DNA from: Mansonella perstans
Lineage: Eukaryota > Nematoda > Chromadorea > Rhabditida > Onchocercidae
Length of the DNA: 64,000 nucleotides
Direction: 5' to 3'
Assembly: GCA_037074765.1 (NCBI GenBank)
Contig: JBAMDO010000138.1
Coordinates: 80,165-144,164, forward strand
The translations under genes and the position numbers were made by a program. Below, piece by piece: positions 26,001-37,849 of this stretch. Numbering within the stretch: the stretch's first letter is position 1; the number at the start of each line of letters is the position of its first letter. The notes under the pieces were generated by a model. That model searched no databases and had not been told where the DNA came from. It was given only the letters and a program-made list of their open reading frames with translations.

Positions 26001-29000
26001 AGTTCAAATTAAAGCCAACCTCTGCCAATCTCTCCTTTGTTTACCTTCTTTCAAATGTAAGATTTTATCTTCAAGTTTTTATTTTATATTAGCTACAAAA
26101 AATAAAATGACACCAAACTGGAAAATCTGGCAACAGATATCACGATTCATCGAAAACATCTAACTGTACCCATTAATGAAAAGTAACTTACTTTTTCCAA
26201 TGAATCTCCAAACAGCCGGAAGCAGCGACCTTTAAATCGTCGACAACCTCGAAGATCAACTTCACGCATATTCATACCTAACGGTTTGAACAAGTACCAC
26301 ATTGTTTTATCACTCACAACTACCATATCTCTATATGTAACAGACCGTAAATTCGTTAGTGGTTCACCAAATGTACGTACCGTTCTCCAGTGACCACTGA
26401 GTCCCGATAAATTTATCTAAAACAGTTGCATAAATTAATGAAAGGTAAGTAGAACAAAGTATTGAATTTCAAACAAGAAAATATTTTCCGATATTTTTAA
26501 TTTGGTTGCTCAATTCAAATTTTGCGATTTTATTAAAAATGTAAGAGAGTCTTCAAAAATATAGAGAAAAAAACTTTTTCTGGAATTAACCTCCTCTAAA
26601 TTTGGACATGACGATGATATGATATGAAAAGCATGGTCGTCCAACACATGTACTACCCCAGATAAATCCAAACACTTCAAATGTACACCACAACGAGATA
26701 AAAGCGCCTATAAAATAGCCATTTAATAATCATTATTAATCTTCCTTTAGTTCAAAAACTACCACTCAAAAGTTTCAAGAAAATTTTAATAGAGACCATG
26801 CACTTTTTTTTTTTTGTTCAATAAACTTCTCACTGCAAAGTATTTTTTTCGAACAATTTCCAAAATATATTTTAGAATGAATATAACAAGTTGTAAAAAG
26901 TATAAATAAAATTGCAGAAGCAATAAAATAACATGTCACCTTCAGATGAGTGTTTCGAAGAGGATTTAATGCTGAAAAAGTGCATCCAAAACCACTGTCA
27001 GATGAGAATGACAATGTGTGATTCCATTTCCAGCTCTTTAATTCAAATAATTTAAAGAGAATCAGTAAGTACATTCCTTCTGTCATCCAAAATAATCAGT
27101 ACCCTGAACTAACGCATAATCCTAGCATTAATGACCTCAACTGATGTATAACTCTAATTTTAGTCTTTAAACATTTTCTCTTGCTAAAATAGTGCTGTCA
27201 GAAGTGTAATAAGAACTGGGATGTTTTATTGCGCATCCAGGAACACTTTTTCAGTAAAAAAGAAATTAAAGCTAATATCCCTCAAATTAGAAATATTCAG
27301 GATACCGTTCTTTTAATTATTTCTAAGTGACTGGACTCCAACTCCATATCTTAAATCTTTGATCAGCCATACAGAAGGATGCATTTTATATTTGTTGAAG
27401 ATGACACAATTATTTAAGATAAGAAATAGGAATAAAAACAAAAAAAAAAAAATATTATACAAATACAGCGGTATTGATATAAATATCGTATTAAACAAAT
27501 TATATCGTACTATGTGATATCGTATTATACAAGTGTTAAAGTAACTTATGTCGTTGATGTAAAATATATATGTGATTCAGTCTTTTAGCTCATTATTTAT
27601 TCGTTTACTAATCAATATATTTTTATATTATATTTCTGTCCTTGTTTTTCTCTGTGTACTTATTTTTTTAATTTATTATCAGGCTGCTTTTTCGCCATCT
27701 GATTTGTAAAAAATGTACCTTGGTGAATACCATGCTTCAAGTACGGACTAGCAAAGACTCCATAATGCAGATTCAGAATATCTGACAGGTTATGCAAAGA
27801 AAAAATGGTAGAGATTGTCTAACTGAAAAGAAACGAAAAAATAAACCTCAACGGATGATTCCAGGAAGCGTTTGTTTACTCTTTCTAATCGAATTCTATC
27901 CGTCAGTGGCAAGAAAGATAGGATCAGTGTTAAGACTCTTGAAGGCAGTAATGACAGTGATAAACGATTTGCAAACTAGAAATACTTTTGTTAAATGGTA
28001 AGTTTTTAAAGAAACCGGATCAAAAACAATCCTTGTAAGATTTGGACTAGAGATAAATTGGTGCCGAACAAGTAAAGATGAAAGTTTTAAATCACTGAAT
28101 ACGCATTTTTTACGCATTGGCACTATTTCCATTGATAACAAAAGATAGGCTATATTCTGTGATAAGAAGTCCTTATGCCTTTTGATGAATGAAATATAAC
28201 TAATAAAAACTAAGATTTTCTGACAAAAAAAAACGAACCAACGATGCAATATCTGATACTGTACATAATGTTGTGCTTCGGGGTGCAACTCCTGCTGCTG
28301 CTGCATTGTTGGAAAGATCATCTACAAGAAATAATTATTTGTACCATTAAACAAAATCTCGGTAGTCTCGAAAACTTTAAAGGGTATGGGATCTCAATTA
28401 TCTTTTTAAAATGGCCAAAATTTCCTTTTAAATTGATTTAAATGGATTACATATTCAAATATGCAATTTAGCGTATTTCTTGAATTTACAGTCTAATACC
28501 GAAAAGGATCGTATACACTTTTTCTTCTCCTATTCTAATTCCGTTTCCTCCTTCAAGTGCAGCCAATGATGTTGTAACTTATAGCAAGGAAATGCGAATT
28601 TACGGTCGTCAGCTAAATGACTAGCATGACACTTCGATTATTTTTTCGAAAAAAAAACTGAAATTTATTTTAAGCACAATTATTCGTAGCAAATATTAAT
28701 TTACCTGAACCGGAATATACGCTCGCCTTTTGAAGATTCTCAGTAAAACTTTTTTTGATCGATAACTGAAAAAAAAAAACAAAACCTCAGCAGAAAATAG
28801 AATATCCTTTCCATCATTGAATGATTTGTACACATCCGCCTGTGCTGTGTTCTTACAGCTCTATAACTCTAGCATGCACATAAGCTAATTATTTTCATTA
28901 CTTTTTAAAATTTTCAGCTGTAGTTTCTTATTTATTAGACTTTTAAGATATAAATTCCTGATAAAAGTACCAGCTACTTCTGCACCAAAAAACATTGCTA

Positions 29001-31816
29001 ATCAGAAATTCAAAAATAATTAAAGTCAAAAGACGCGCTTACTTAGCTAAATTCAACTGAAAAAAGAACTCCCTACAGCAAATAATAAAAGTGTGAAATA
29101 AGGTTTGTCAATTCCCACTATACCATGCCTCGCACAAGATGAAACTGCTATTAACATCAAAAAACTGACAATACAGCTTTTCAAAGTTTTTTAATTTGAA
29201 AATCAATCTCGAAAAAGTTCCGAAAACCAAGAAGTTGCAAGCTTACCTGCGATATTACCATTACTTGACCATAAAATCTCAGTTCATCTCCAACTGCATT
29301 CTTTGCTCGCTCTGCACTTTCCAAACTTCTAAAAAAATAAAATAAAACTAATCGAAATCGGAAAAATAACATATTTATAGTTTTACTTGCTGTTTATACC
29401 TGTAAAATTTGAACTCAATGTTTTGAAATTGATTTTGCTAAGTTTAATAAGTTAAAGCATTCTATCCAACTAGCTTGAAGGTAATGTAGGCAGTCAATTT
29501 TGATCGAGATTTTTTTGGTAGTGTAGCGTACAGCGAGTGTTGTTCTTCTAACGGCATATGACAACTGACGATCTGCAAAGAATGGAACTCTTGAATGAAT
29601 AGTACACATATTAGTTCAATCCAAAGCAAACTTATACTACAAATAATTATGCACAAAGCTTATCGCTAAAACTATTTCACTATTACCTTACTGCTAAGCA
29701 ATATTTTTTAAGAATTATTTGCAAGAAAGGTGCAAACACTGCTACTAATTAGCTATGGCACGCAAAATGATATAATCATCGAAATAATTATCGACTTTTT
29801 TTAAAAAAAAAAATAATTACGCGAAATAATTATCAACTAAAAGCAAATCAAAAGTCACAGAAATTGAATATCTGAAATTCTTTTCAAACAGGTAGCTTTC
29901 CCAAATGATTAAAAAAAATATTATTTTCATCAGAGCCCATGCTGGGATTCATTCAATGCCAACTACAGTAGCCTGAGAATAGTTCATTAAAATAATGCAC
30001 CACCACTCTACGTCGCTTCAACAGTCGAAATACCATAAGAACACATCAGTCATTCATTTTTTTAAGGAAACGTAAAAGCGAATCAAAATATGTTTAAGAC
30101 GAAGAGCTTACCGGACCAAATTTTAAGAAAAATGATTTCAGCTGATTAGCTGTAACATCTCGAGAAATATTCGTAACGAAAATTTTTCGATCATCATTTT
30201 TCGATCGTTGAAGTGAATTGCTCCGCTCTCTTTCTCGTGACGGGGCTGCTGATATTGATAAATCCCGATTCAAATCATCGGAAATTTACGAAAAAATTAA
30301 CCAAAAAATTTTATCAAATCTGAATCAATAAAAGGTCCATGAGTTCTAGTTGGGAGTAATCTACAAAGTACCAACCATAAAATATATTACAAACCCATAA
30401 AATGCTTGTAGGAAAATAAAATAATAATAACAGCCCTAATTGAAGACATGAATAGCTTGACTCAAAACCTTTCCTATTTGACAGCAAGTAAAAAAAACAA
30501 ATTTTTGAAACAATCCCCATTAAATTAAAAACAGTAGACTTGATAAAATTCGTACAATCAATGGCATTAAATGGTTGTTCATCGGATGTTAGCATCGGTA
30601 ATAAGCGTCGATATTTCAAAAATTCGACTGCCGAGTGAGACCAGGTACGCCTAAATCATGCAAAAAAAAACCACGAGAACCAACGTGCTGTAATGAATTA
30701 GTAGCTAAAGCATGCGGTTTTTGCATTACTAGCCGAACGAACACCCCAATTAAGCCTGATTTTCCGGATCCATTACCGATGCATTATGTTCAGCATTATG
30801 CTCAGTTTGTATCTTATTTTACGCATTCAACAAATAATACCAAAAAACTGTTCAGCATAAAATCATAATAATTATTAATATCCTTCAAATATTATGCTCT
30901 ATAATCGAATGAAAACGAAATTGCATGCTAAATGTGACCATACACTAATCCTAACCATCAACTATATCTTACCTTAATCGTCCAATACTAAAGAATCTAG
31001 CTCGCGTAACAAAATTTTGAAATACTTCAGAGAGATCGTTCAAACCACGATTTTCCAAATTATAACCATGAAGGCGTCGTAACGTTTTAAACATTGCCTG
31101 AAACAATAAGGTTAGTCTATTGATTTTCATCATCAGTAATGTGCAAATTATTGTTGGCTATCCTCATTATAACTGACCTCATTTTAAATTTGTAGTTCTA
31201 ATATTTTAAATTTAATTTTGTATAATTCAACTAATCAACAGACAGTTACCTAAGTGACCATTATTGCAAAGTTATTAAAGTAACAAGTTTCATGACAGTG
31301 CATGACGTGACATGTCACAATCATATACGTCATATAATATAAATATAAATTATATAAATTAGTTGAATTAAACCAAGTTTTGTGAAGCAAAAATAATTCT
31401 TCTAGTTTATGGCCATCTTGGAGAAAACCATGTCAACTAAAGCTAATCTTAAAAAAAAAAAAAAAAAAAGAAAAACCTTATTAAATGGGCAATTAAAATT
31501 TTCTTTTTTGATCGAATTAAAAACACTTGCAAAGATATCATTACATTTAAAAAAATTGAAATTAGTAATGACTTTTTCATCTACATTTCTTTTTCCAGCA
31601 ATTTTTATTTCTGTTTGTTTCTTCAAAGTATCTTCAAATTACAACAGTATAAAAAAAATTGAAATTTAAATTGAGCAATTAAATTTACTGTATTAAATCA
31701 CCTGCAGCAATTAAATTCACTAAATTAAACTTTTCAAAGAGAATAAGCAAAAATAATATTTCAATACTAACCGCTGGTCTTGCAAATGTACAAACTTCAG
31801 TCCGGAAATCCATCAT
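23002..31816 (-). CDS. RRM and leucine-rich-repeat protein, probable F-box in between
   Basis: Exons in transcription order: 31816-31772, 31097-30973, 30650-30499, 30248-30112, 29572-29475, 29328-29247, 28765-28705, tentative 28612-28579 and 28046-27956, then 27035-26940, 26707-26591, 26416-26192, 25979-25858, 25452-25333, 25095-24939, 24861-24685, 24378-24310, 23975-23834, 23514-23452, 23120-23002. The model gives about 743 residues and phases agree throughout if the first RRM junction uses a GC donor. The start is ATG 31816 (MMDFRTEVCTFARPA). Domains: an RRM at about 165-260 (KIFVTNIS as RNP2; KLTAYITF as a degenerate RNP1); a tentative F-box at about 245-280 (SLKTYHLTKVFLVCKSF); then LRRs of the Fbxl type (HVDLSGC, CLDLSG, VDLRGC); then an acidic, serine-rich tail ending in LDLGLITK. 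As an F-box protein it would select substrates for an SCF ubiquitin ligase; the RRM suggests RNA or protein binding. Function is inferred. Confidence 0.82.
27896..28640. other. Ambiguous segment of the RRM-LRR gene (F-box candidate; both strands open)
   Basis: The gene needs one or more exons between 28705 and 27035 with a total length of 3n+2. Exons 28612-28579 and 28046-27956 satisfy this, and the second reads like an F-box (IVFDPVSLKTYHLTKVFLVC). However, the plus strand also shows protein-like stretches here (AISDTVHNVVLRGATPAAAA at 28240-28300; KKDRISVKTLEGSNDSDKRF at 27910-27975), interrupted by stops. The F-box call is therefore tentative. Confidence 0.4.
29475..30248 (-). other. RRM domain exons of the LRR protein
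   Basis: Three exons build the RRM. 30248-30112 gives an SR/ER-rich linker (SRERERSNSLQRS), then RNP2 (KIFVTNIS) and helix 1 (TANQLKSFFLKFGP). 29572-29475 gives strands 2-3 with RNP1 as KLTAYITF, in which the usual Lys/Arg-Gly start is absent. The following exon (29328-29247) gives helix 2 and strand 4 (SAERAKNAV..FYGQVMVIS). The atypical RNP1 keeps only part of the aromatic set, so RNA binding may be weak or replaced by protein binding. Confidence 0.75.
30651..30868 (+). other. Plus-strand open frame antisense to an intron of the RRM-LRR gene
   Basis: A 77-codon frame (ATG 30635) reads GTPKSCKKKPREPTCCNELV and is Cys/Lys-rich. It overlaps exon 30650-30499 only at its first bases, and GACCAG|GTACGC inside it looks like a donor. 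It may be chance openness opposite the minus-strand gene. I found no neighbouring plus-strand exons. Confidence 0.15.
31442..31477. repeat. Poly-A/T tract
   Basis: A long A run on the plus strand creates spurious lysine-rich (plus) and phenylalanine-rich (minus) open frames at 31402-31669. It lies in the first intron of the RRM-LRR gene. Confidence 0.6.
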
Positions 31817-32394
31817 GAATTTGTGATGATAAATTGAAGGATTCGTAAACTTTTGATGATTGATTAATGTAATCGTTTAATAATAATTCATCATCTGCAA
31901 AAGATATATTCATAAAGATGCGCTTAAAAATATCTAATTTTATAAGAATTGGTTATCAAATTTATTTACTAATAAATTTAAAATTTTAAGGATTCTCAAA
32001 AATTGTTTTTTTAAATAAAAAATATTTCGAAAATTACAAGCAGCATATTTCAAACATAATACACGTAATTTTATCGATAAATTACAAATAAATTTTGCTT
32101 TGATTTCTTCATCCCATAAATACATGTTCAATTGTAGGAAAGAACAAACGTCAATAAATCACACGTACAATATACGTTTAAACGTGCATTGCGTTTAAAT
32201 TTTTGTTCACGATAAAATTTAAAATATAACAAACTCTATAGAGAGATATTATGAGTTTCATACCGCGTTAAAGAAAGCGAGCGTCTCACGTGATAATTTC
32301 TTGTCTTTCATTTTCCATATTCTGTAATTTCTTTGCTTGGATTTACTCTGACTGCTTTGTAATGTATTAAGCTGATTCCTTGGAAATATTCTTT

Positions 32395-32462
32395 GTCTCT
32401 CTCTCTCTTTCCCTCTCTCCCTTTCTCTCCCTTTCTCTCTCTCTCCTTCCCTCTCTCTCTCT
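32395..32462. repeat. CT-rich microsatellite
   Basis: A polypyrimidine tract of CTCTCT and CCCTTT units on the plus strand. It lies in the divergent promoter region; GAGA-type tracts can influence chromatin, but no function is shown here. Confidence 0.9.
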
Positions 32463-32649
32463 ACATTATATCATCAATATATCAAGAAAACTAAATAGAG
32501 AATTTGTTGCTTAGTAATGATTGCAATAAAAGCTATCAGCTGTTATATGATCGAAATTTATCAAATTTTTTTACTTATTAATGATTTAAATAATTTATTT
32601 TAAGTACATTCAACAAAGCTTTAATCTATTCCCTTCGTACAGTTTACAT

Positions 32650-32825
32650 GTTATACATAATATTAAAAGTAAGCGTAAGATATTATACGTTACGTTACAC
32701 GTTATACGTTATACATACGTTATACGTTATACATATAACATTACAACTAAGCGTAAGACGTCATATGTTACACGTAATACATACATTACATTACAGCTAA
32801 GCGTGAAACGTCATGAAACGTATTG
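32650..32825. repeat. TATACGT-type repeat with AAGCGTAAGACGTCAT words
   Basis: Irregular repeats of CGTTATAC, ATACATACGTTATAC and three longer AAGCGT(A/G)A(G/A)A words, the first followed by TATTATACGTT and the next two by CGTCAT. The words are partly self-complementary. Copy number and spacing vary, as in a decayed minisatellite. Confidence 0.7.
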
Positions 32826-33382
32826 TTGCGTCGTTTGTTGATTTATATAATTTTTTGACTACATGAACTTTTTGCTTTTTCTCTTCGTATTAAATTTGTC
32901 GTTGATGTGTTTCCTTATGTATATGTACTTATACCGGAACTTATTGTTGACAACTTTTTTTACTCAGCAATAAATACCAAACGAGTTATTACTAAGCATT
33001 TCCTAAACAGTTGTTGTTAGATCTGTAATGAAATGATGAATTAGTGATCATTGTGTAACAGATAGTATGATACTGATATAAAAATAACTTTGGCTGATCA
33101 GCTGACATTTCACTTTTTCTTAACTTTCACTAAGTATGTGTTGTAAAATGTATTTTGTTTGAAATATTACGCAGATTGTGTTAGTATCAAAATGAATTTC
33201 AATCAGTAATTTATCTGAGTTTCAAAAAAAAAGTGATTACTTAATTCTTGTAATACTTGAAATTAAAGAATGAGAAATTTTCTCCAGCTAATGCAAATAT
33301 ATTATTAGATAGACTGGTAATTTTTCGCGATATTTAAAAGCGTTACTTAGAACATTATAGATTTATTTCAGACTTTTTCGAA

Positions 33383-34637
33383 ATGGTTGAAATTGATAAA
33401 GAATTTCCGATGAAATGGCCTTTTGGCATGATTATGACTGCTCAATGGGTAAGTTTCGCATTAAGTTTACATAATTTTTTGTCGTTTACTTCTATCGCAT
33501 TTAGCATTATTTGCAAAAATAAAAATACAAGCACTTTTATGCCACATTTTACATTCAGTTCACTCATATTTTTATATGAAAATAAAATGCAAGTTAGGTA
33601 ATATTTTTTTGACGGTATAATTTTTTCATGTGAACTTTTTGCAAATTTAATTTATTTTCAGTTAGGTTGCTTTATATTGCTGGTCATTTTATATTGTTCA
33701 CCGTATTACTATAGCGGAACATCATTTGTATTTTTCTGCGCTTGGACAATATTTCTTGTCGGCTTACTTACATGGATTGTCCATTTGTTTGGTCTTCAAC
33801 GACAAATGTTGAATATTGGACAGATGTCTGCATTTATACCATTTGCACTTCTAGTAAGTTCATTTCTCTTACAACAGTTATACATTATGAGTTATCATGA
33901 AATTTTCAAGCACTTTCAAGCAACATGAAGCAATTTACTTCTTTCGAAATTTCACGGGATCAGTTTTTGATTTCATTGCTGAACACTATACATCTGCGGG
34001 ATTTTTGCTTGATGAGAGATGAAATAGTTCGAGATTAAACCCATTTGATCTACGACATACTTTAGTGAAATTATGGTAGCCATTCAACATGAAGGATGCT
34101 AGTGAAAAATAGAATTTTCGTAATTGAGAAGTAACTTTTGAAGGAAATGAGTGTATTTTTCTGCGAACATGACACCCATTTCAAAAAGTTTTCATTTTTT
34201 ATTTCAGCTTTTCGTCTATTCCTTGCTTTTTTTCTTCTTTTTCTGCATTTCGGCATTAATCTGTACGATTAGCATGTTTTCATCGATTAGCTATGCTGCA
34301 AATCTTTTCTTCGTCTATCTTTTCGCCACGGCAAGTTTTTGATTGCATTTCGATACCAATTTCTTTAATTACATTCTTTTGTTAAATTTTGAAATTTCTT
34401 GAATTATGTTCCTTTGCCAAATTTTGAACTGTGATTTTTCGAACTTTTCAGTTATTTTGTTTGTTTTGTGCAGCGATGTGTGGTTACTTGGCCATCCTGC
34501 TGTATCGCGCCACTCCGAATGGGTTGCTTTTGAACTTGAGAACGGTGATAATCGAGGGTGATAAGACGAGCACAATTAATCCCACATCGGCTACAGCATC
34601 TCCGGGATTCTATCCTCAGGGTACAAATCCTGTATAA
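33383..34637 (+). CDS. MARVEL-like four-span membrane protein, with a GC-AG intron
   Basis: Exons 33383-33448, 33662-33853, 34208-34330 and 34452-34637, all phase 0, encode 188 residues. Four hydrophobic spans are visible: about 15-35 (WPFGMIMTAQWLGCFILLVI), 48-70 (FVFFCAWTIFLVGLLTWIVH), 87-110 (LFVYSLLFFFFFCISALICT) and 120-145 (LFATLFCLFCAAMCGYLAIL). A short N-terminus (MVEIDKEFPMKW) and a C-terminal tail of about 40 residues (..PGFYPQGTNPV) are probably cytosolic. The layout fits the MARVEL family (membrane apposition, vesicle traffic and junctions). The third intron (34331-34451) starts with GCAAGT and the flanking frames are unambiguous. An AATAAA signal lies at about 34671, some 35 nt after the TAA. 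Confidence 0.85.
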
Positions 34638-34670
34638 TATGATGTTCTATCATGTTATACAAGCTATGTG

Positions 34671-34677
34671 TAATAAA
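34671..34677 (+). terminator. Polyadenylation signal of the MARVEL-like gene
   Basis: AATAAA lies about 35 nt downstream of the stop codon at 34635-34637, the usual distance in nematode mRNAs. Confidence 0.6.
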
Positions 34678-34699
34678 AACACGCGCAGCATAATTATGT

Positions 34700-37430
34700 A
34701 AAGCTTCTTTTGACCCTCCGTTTTATTGTCAAATTTTTGATATTTTGATATTTTGCTAGCATAAGATTAATTTCTAATGAATATGAAAGTGTAAGATTAT
34801 CTTGATTTTGTCTGTTCATGAGTATTGTTATGAAAATTTTGCATTTTTTATGAAGGTATTTTTGAGAAAAATTCTTGGTAAAAAATTTGAAACTCTCTTT
34901 AGAAATTTTCAAAGCAAGACAGATTTGAAATTTAACTATCTATCGATTTAGCTAGAGATTAGCAAATATCATGCAATGATGCTTTTGCTTGCTTCGCTTG
35001 TAATTTTATAAGTTTTATCTCTACTTGAATAATGGCATATATCCTTCACGATTTGCTAAATTTTGCCTATACGTTAATATTCGGCAATTCTTTGGTGAGC
35101 TTTTATCATGACCTGAAGTTGAAGTGTTGACAAACCAGCTTTGTTTATAGTCTTTTTAGCGGATAATCTCCAAACGGGCGCTAAATAATTTACTATGACA
35201 TTTTTTTAAGATTAGTCATTCAAATTCTATTGAAAGACCAATATTATATAATCAGTGAACTCCTATTCTATTTATTATCATATTGTATCTGAGTAAGAAT
35301 GTAATTTCAACAGGAATTTGTGATTTGCATTTGTGATTTAGGTAGATTCATTTTTTTACAAAGTGAAGTCGGTTGCATGAGGCGGATTTCAACGCTTTGT
35401 TCTGCCATTCATATGTTATATTTCCACTCGATGTTAAATGAATTATTTGGATTTAATTTGCTTCAGTCAAAATATTGTATTCTTTTATCAGCCTAGCCGA
35501 AAGACTGGAATTCGTTTTCAAAAACTCCATATAGTTTTAAATGTAAATTAATGATTAGCTTGAATTTTAGCTCTCCTCCAGCACTTTTAAATTTCATGAA
35601 TAATAGTGAAAGTAAATTTTTAGATGCAAGAAACTTACTGATCTGTTTTCATCATTAGTGAAATTAAATGGAAACTTTTATTTTCAGTTTCATCTCTTTC
35701 CATAACTTTCATATCACTCACCTATCGGTAATCAGTCATATCTTAGTCACTGATACTCCACTGTAGCAGCTTCACTCTAAAGATTTTGTTTTTATTTCTT
35801 TTAAAGCATTGTGATGCGGTATTCATTGCTTTCAAGTACTTAATTAGTCTAATTTGTTTGTATGTTTTGTTCAGATTATTATTGCAAGCTTTCATAAATA
35901 ATATAATTTTCATACTGATATTATCCACACTTAATGATTTAAACTTCATTTAATGATTGGTGATTTAAGTTTTCAGTACTGTTGAGCTGAGCTAATGCAA
36001 AAAGCCGATGCATAATACCGACACAATGAATTCAGTTAGGTAACTGGTGTGTCGAATAGTTGAATTCTACCAAATCAAATTTAAAATACTAGAACTATAA
36101 ATTTAAAATGAAGGATTCATGTGTGAATTTAAAGTAAATATTATCCTCGGTTATACATATTAAAATATCAATTATTTTAAAAAATTTTACAAATCCAACT
36201 TTCAGCAATTATAAAAGACACGTGAAGGGTTTATTTAGCAATTTTAAACAGTCTATAATTCTCAAAAGAAGTTCAGTTTTACTTAAAATAAATAAAATGG
36301 GAATGAGGGATTCATGTTTAGAAGATTATTTAAACAAATTTAAATTAAAAATTTAAACAACTTTCAGTTCGAAGTTATCAATTTCAGACCCTAAAGAAAA
36401 TACGATGAAAACAGATACGTAAAACACGTTTATTTAGCAATTTTAAACATTTTCTAATTCTCAAAGGAAGTTCAATTTACTTTAAAAAAAAAATAAAATG
36501 GACAAACAAGCAAGAGATTATTTAAACAAATTTCAGTTAAAGTTATCAGTTTTAGACCCTAAAGAAAATATGCTTAAAAAAAGATTGATGTTGTTTTGTT
36601 TGGCTTGTAAGTGTAAGGAATTGTGTGTTCAAGATGATTAATAGTGATTGGCTCAAGGAAATAGTGTAAATGATCGTAAATGATAAAAGTGATTTTTTTC
36701 AAATGTAAAATTTTCGAATTTTTTTTTTTTTTTTTTAAATTGACTGTAAAGAAAGGAGAAGTGGGAGGTTGAAGTTAGCCTCATTAATATGGTGCGGTGT
36801 CAAACAATCTTAACAACAACCCACATTTCAATTGATTTTTGAAAATTTCGATCGAATTGATGTACGAAATGAAAAACTGGTTTTTTTCCTTCAAAATTGG
36901 TACTAATATAAAATGATGGTTGCAAAAGAGAATGTAGTGTAATGTTTGAGGACGAATTTCAATGACAATATTTTAGGTTGAAAAAAGAGAAAAAAAAAAG
37001 GTTTAAAGGGCCCAAGAAAAAAGAAAGAAAGGTTTAAAGATTTTTCTTTTCCATAATTGCTTATGTTAAATTAAAATTATGCCAGTAAAATTCATATATT
37101 CTTTCTTCTAACGCTTCTTAAATTCTTTACATTCATTCAGCAAAGCAAATGGATTAGATTGATAAAAGGTAGCCTGAAATTCTAAAAATAGCTTGAGAAT
37201 TTTGAAAAAACTTCTTTGATGCAAATTGAAAGTAACAATACAATGATAAATTAGTTATTTAATTAGAATTGGAAAATTCAAAATGATAAGGAAAGTTTTT
37301 AAGTTTCAAGTTAAATAGGGAAGATGTAAAAGAGCATGTGATATTGATTTCTTTTCCTCTATTCTATCGAATAATACAAATGAATGATTGATTGATCCCA
37401 TGTATGCTAAAAAGTGCGATAAAAAGATAG
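34700..37430. other. A+T-rich intergenic region, no gene seen
   Basis: I see no supported exon. A diverged duplication is visible: TAAACA-ATTTCAGTT..TTATCA(A/G)TTT(C/T)AGACCCTAAAGAAAA occurs at about 36350-36400 and 36520-36570, with related TTTATTTAGCAATTTTAAACA words at 36230 and 36428. A poly-T run is at 36720-36736. Confidence 0.45.
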
Positions 37431-37431
37431 C

Positions 37432-37712
37432 AAAGGTAAATGAGGTAGATGATAAGGTTTTAAGTCTATCAATCAATCAATCAATCAATCGATCAGATGA
37501 AATAAGTGGAATTTCGGGTCAATAAATGTGAAAGGTAAATGAAGTAGATGATAATATTTTAAGATATCCTGTCAATCAATCAGTCAATCAAGTGAAATCA
37601 ATTGAATTTTGGGTTAACAAATGTGAAAGGTAAATCAAGTAGATGAAAAGATTTTTTAAGATAATCAATCAATCAATCAAATGAAATCAATTGAATTTCG
37701 GGTCAACAGATG
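37432..37712. repeat. Tandem repeat, about 95-99 bp x 3, with TCAA microsatellite
   Basis: Units begin at about 37432, 37531 and 37626 with AAAGGTAAAT(G/C)A(A/G)GTAGATGA, then an ATCAATCAATCAATC run of varying length, then AATTTCGGGTCAA(C/T)A.ATGTGAA. The (TCAA)n part differs in copy number between units, so internal slippage continues within the larger repeat. Confidence 0.85.
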
Positions 37713-37849
37713 TGAACTGTTAATATTAGTCCTTTTTTTTTCACTTACATTTTCATTTCATTCAAATCGTAGAGAAATTACAATTGTAACCGGAAATCAA
37801 TAAACAGCAATAAAATAACGAATTATTCGGTCACATTTCCTGTTTAGTT

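Larger units (their letters stand above)
31817..33382. other. Divergent intergenic region between the RRM-LRR and MARVEL genes
   Basis: The minus-strand RRM-LRR gene starts at 31816 and the plus-strand MARVEL gene at 33383, so this 1.57 kb presumably holds both promoters. It contains a CT-rich microsatellite (32395-32462) and an ACGTTATAC-type repeat (32650-32825). GAACATTATAGATTTATTTCAG, ending at 33371, could be an SL trans-splice acceptor 11 nt before the MARVEL ATG. Confidence 0.5.

Noticed and set aside
27896..28321. 141-codon continuous minus-strand ORF as a single gene
   Set aside because: An unbroken ORF in an intron-rich genome is atypical, and its first part is a Gln run from GCT repeats. 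Only the short internal F-box-like segment fits the splice phases, so I kept that as a tentative exon.
28240..28625. Plus-strand protein-like pieces (AISDTVHNVVLRGATPAAAA; SKEMRIYGRQLND) as a decayed nested gene
   Set aside because: Several in-frame stops, no consistent splicing, and they lie antisense to candidate exons of the RRM-LRR gene. Mentioned only as an ambiguity.
31402..31669. Plus and minus ORFs of 86 and 74 codons
   Set aside because: Centred on a poly-A/T run inside the first intron of the RRM-LRR gene.
32650..32825. ACGTTATAC repeats as a telomere-like array
   Set aside because: The nematode telomere unit is TTAGGC; these words differ and vary in spacing, so they are a local minisatellite.
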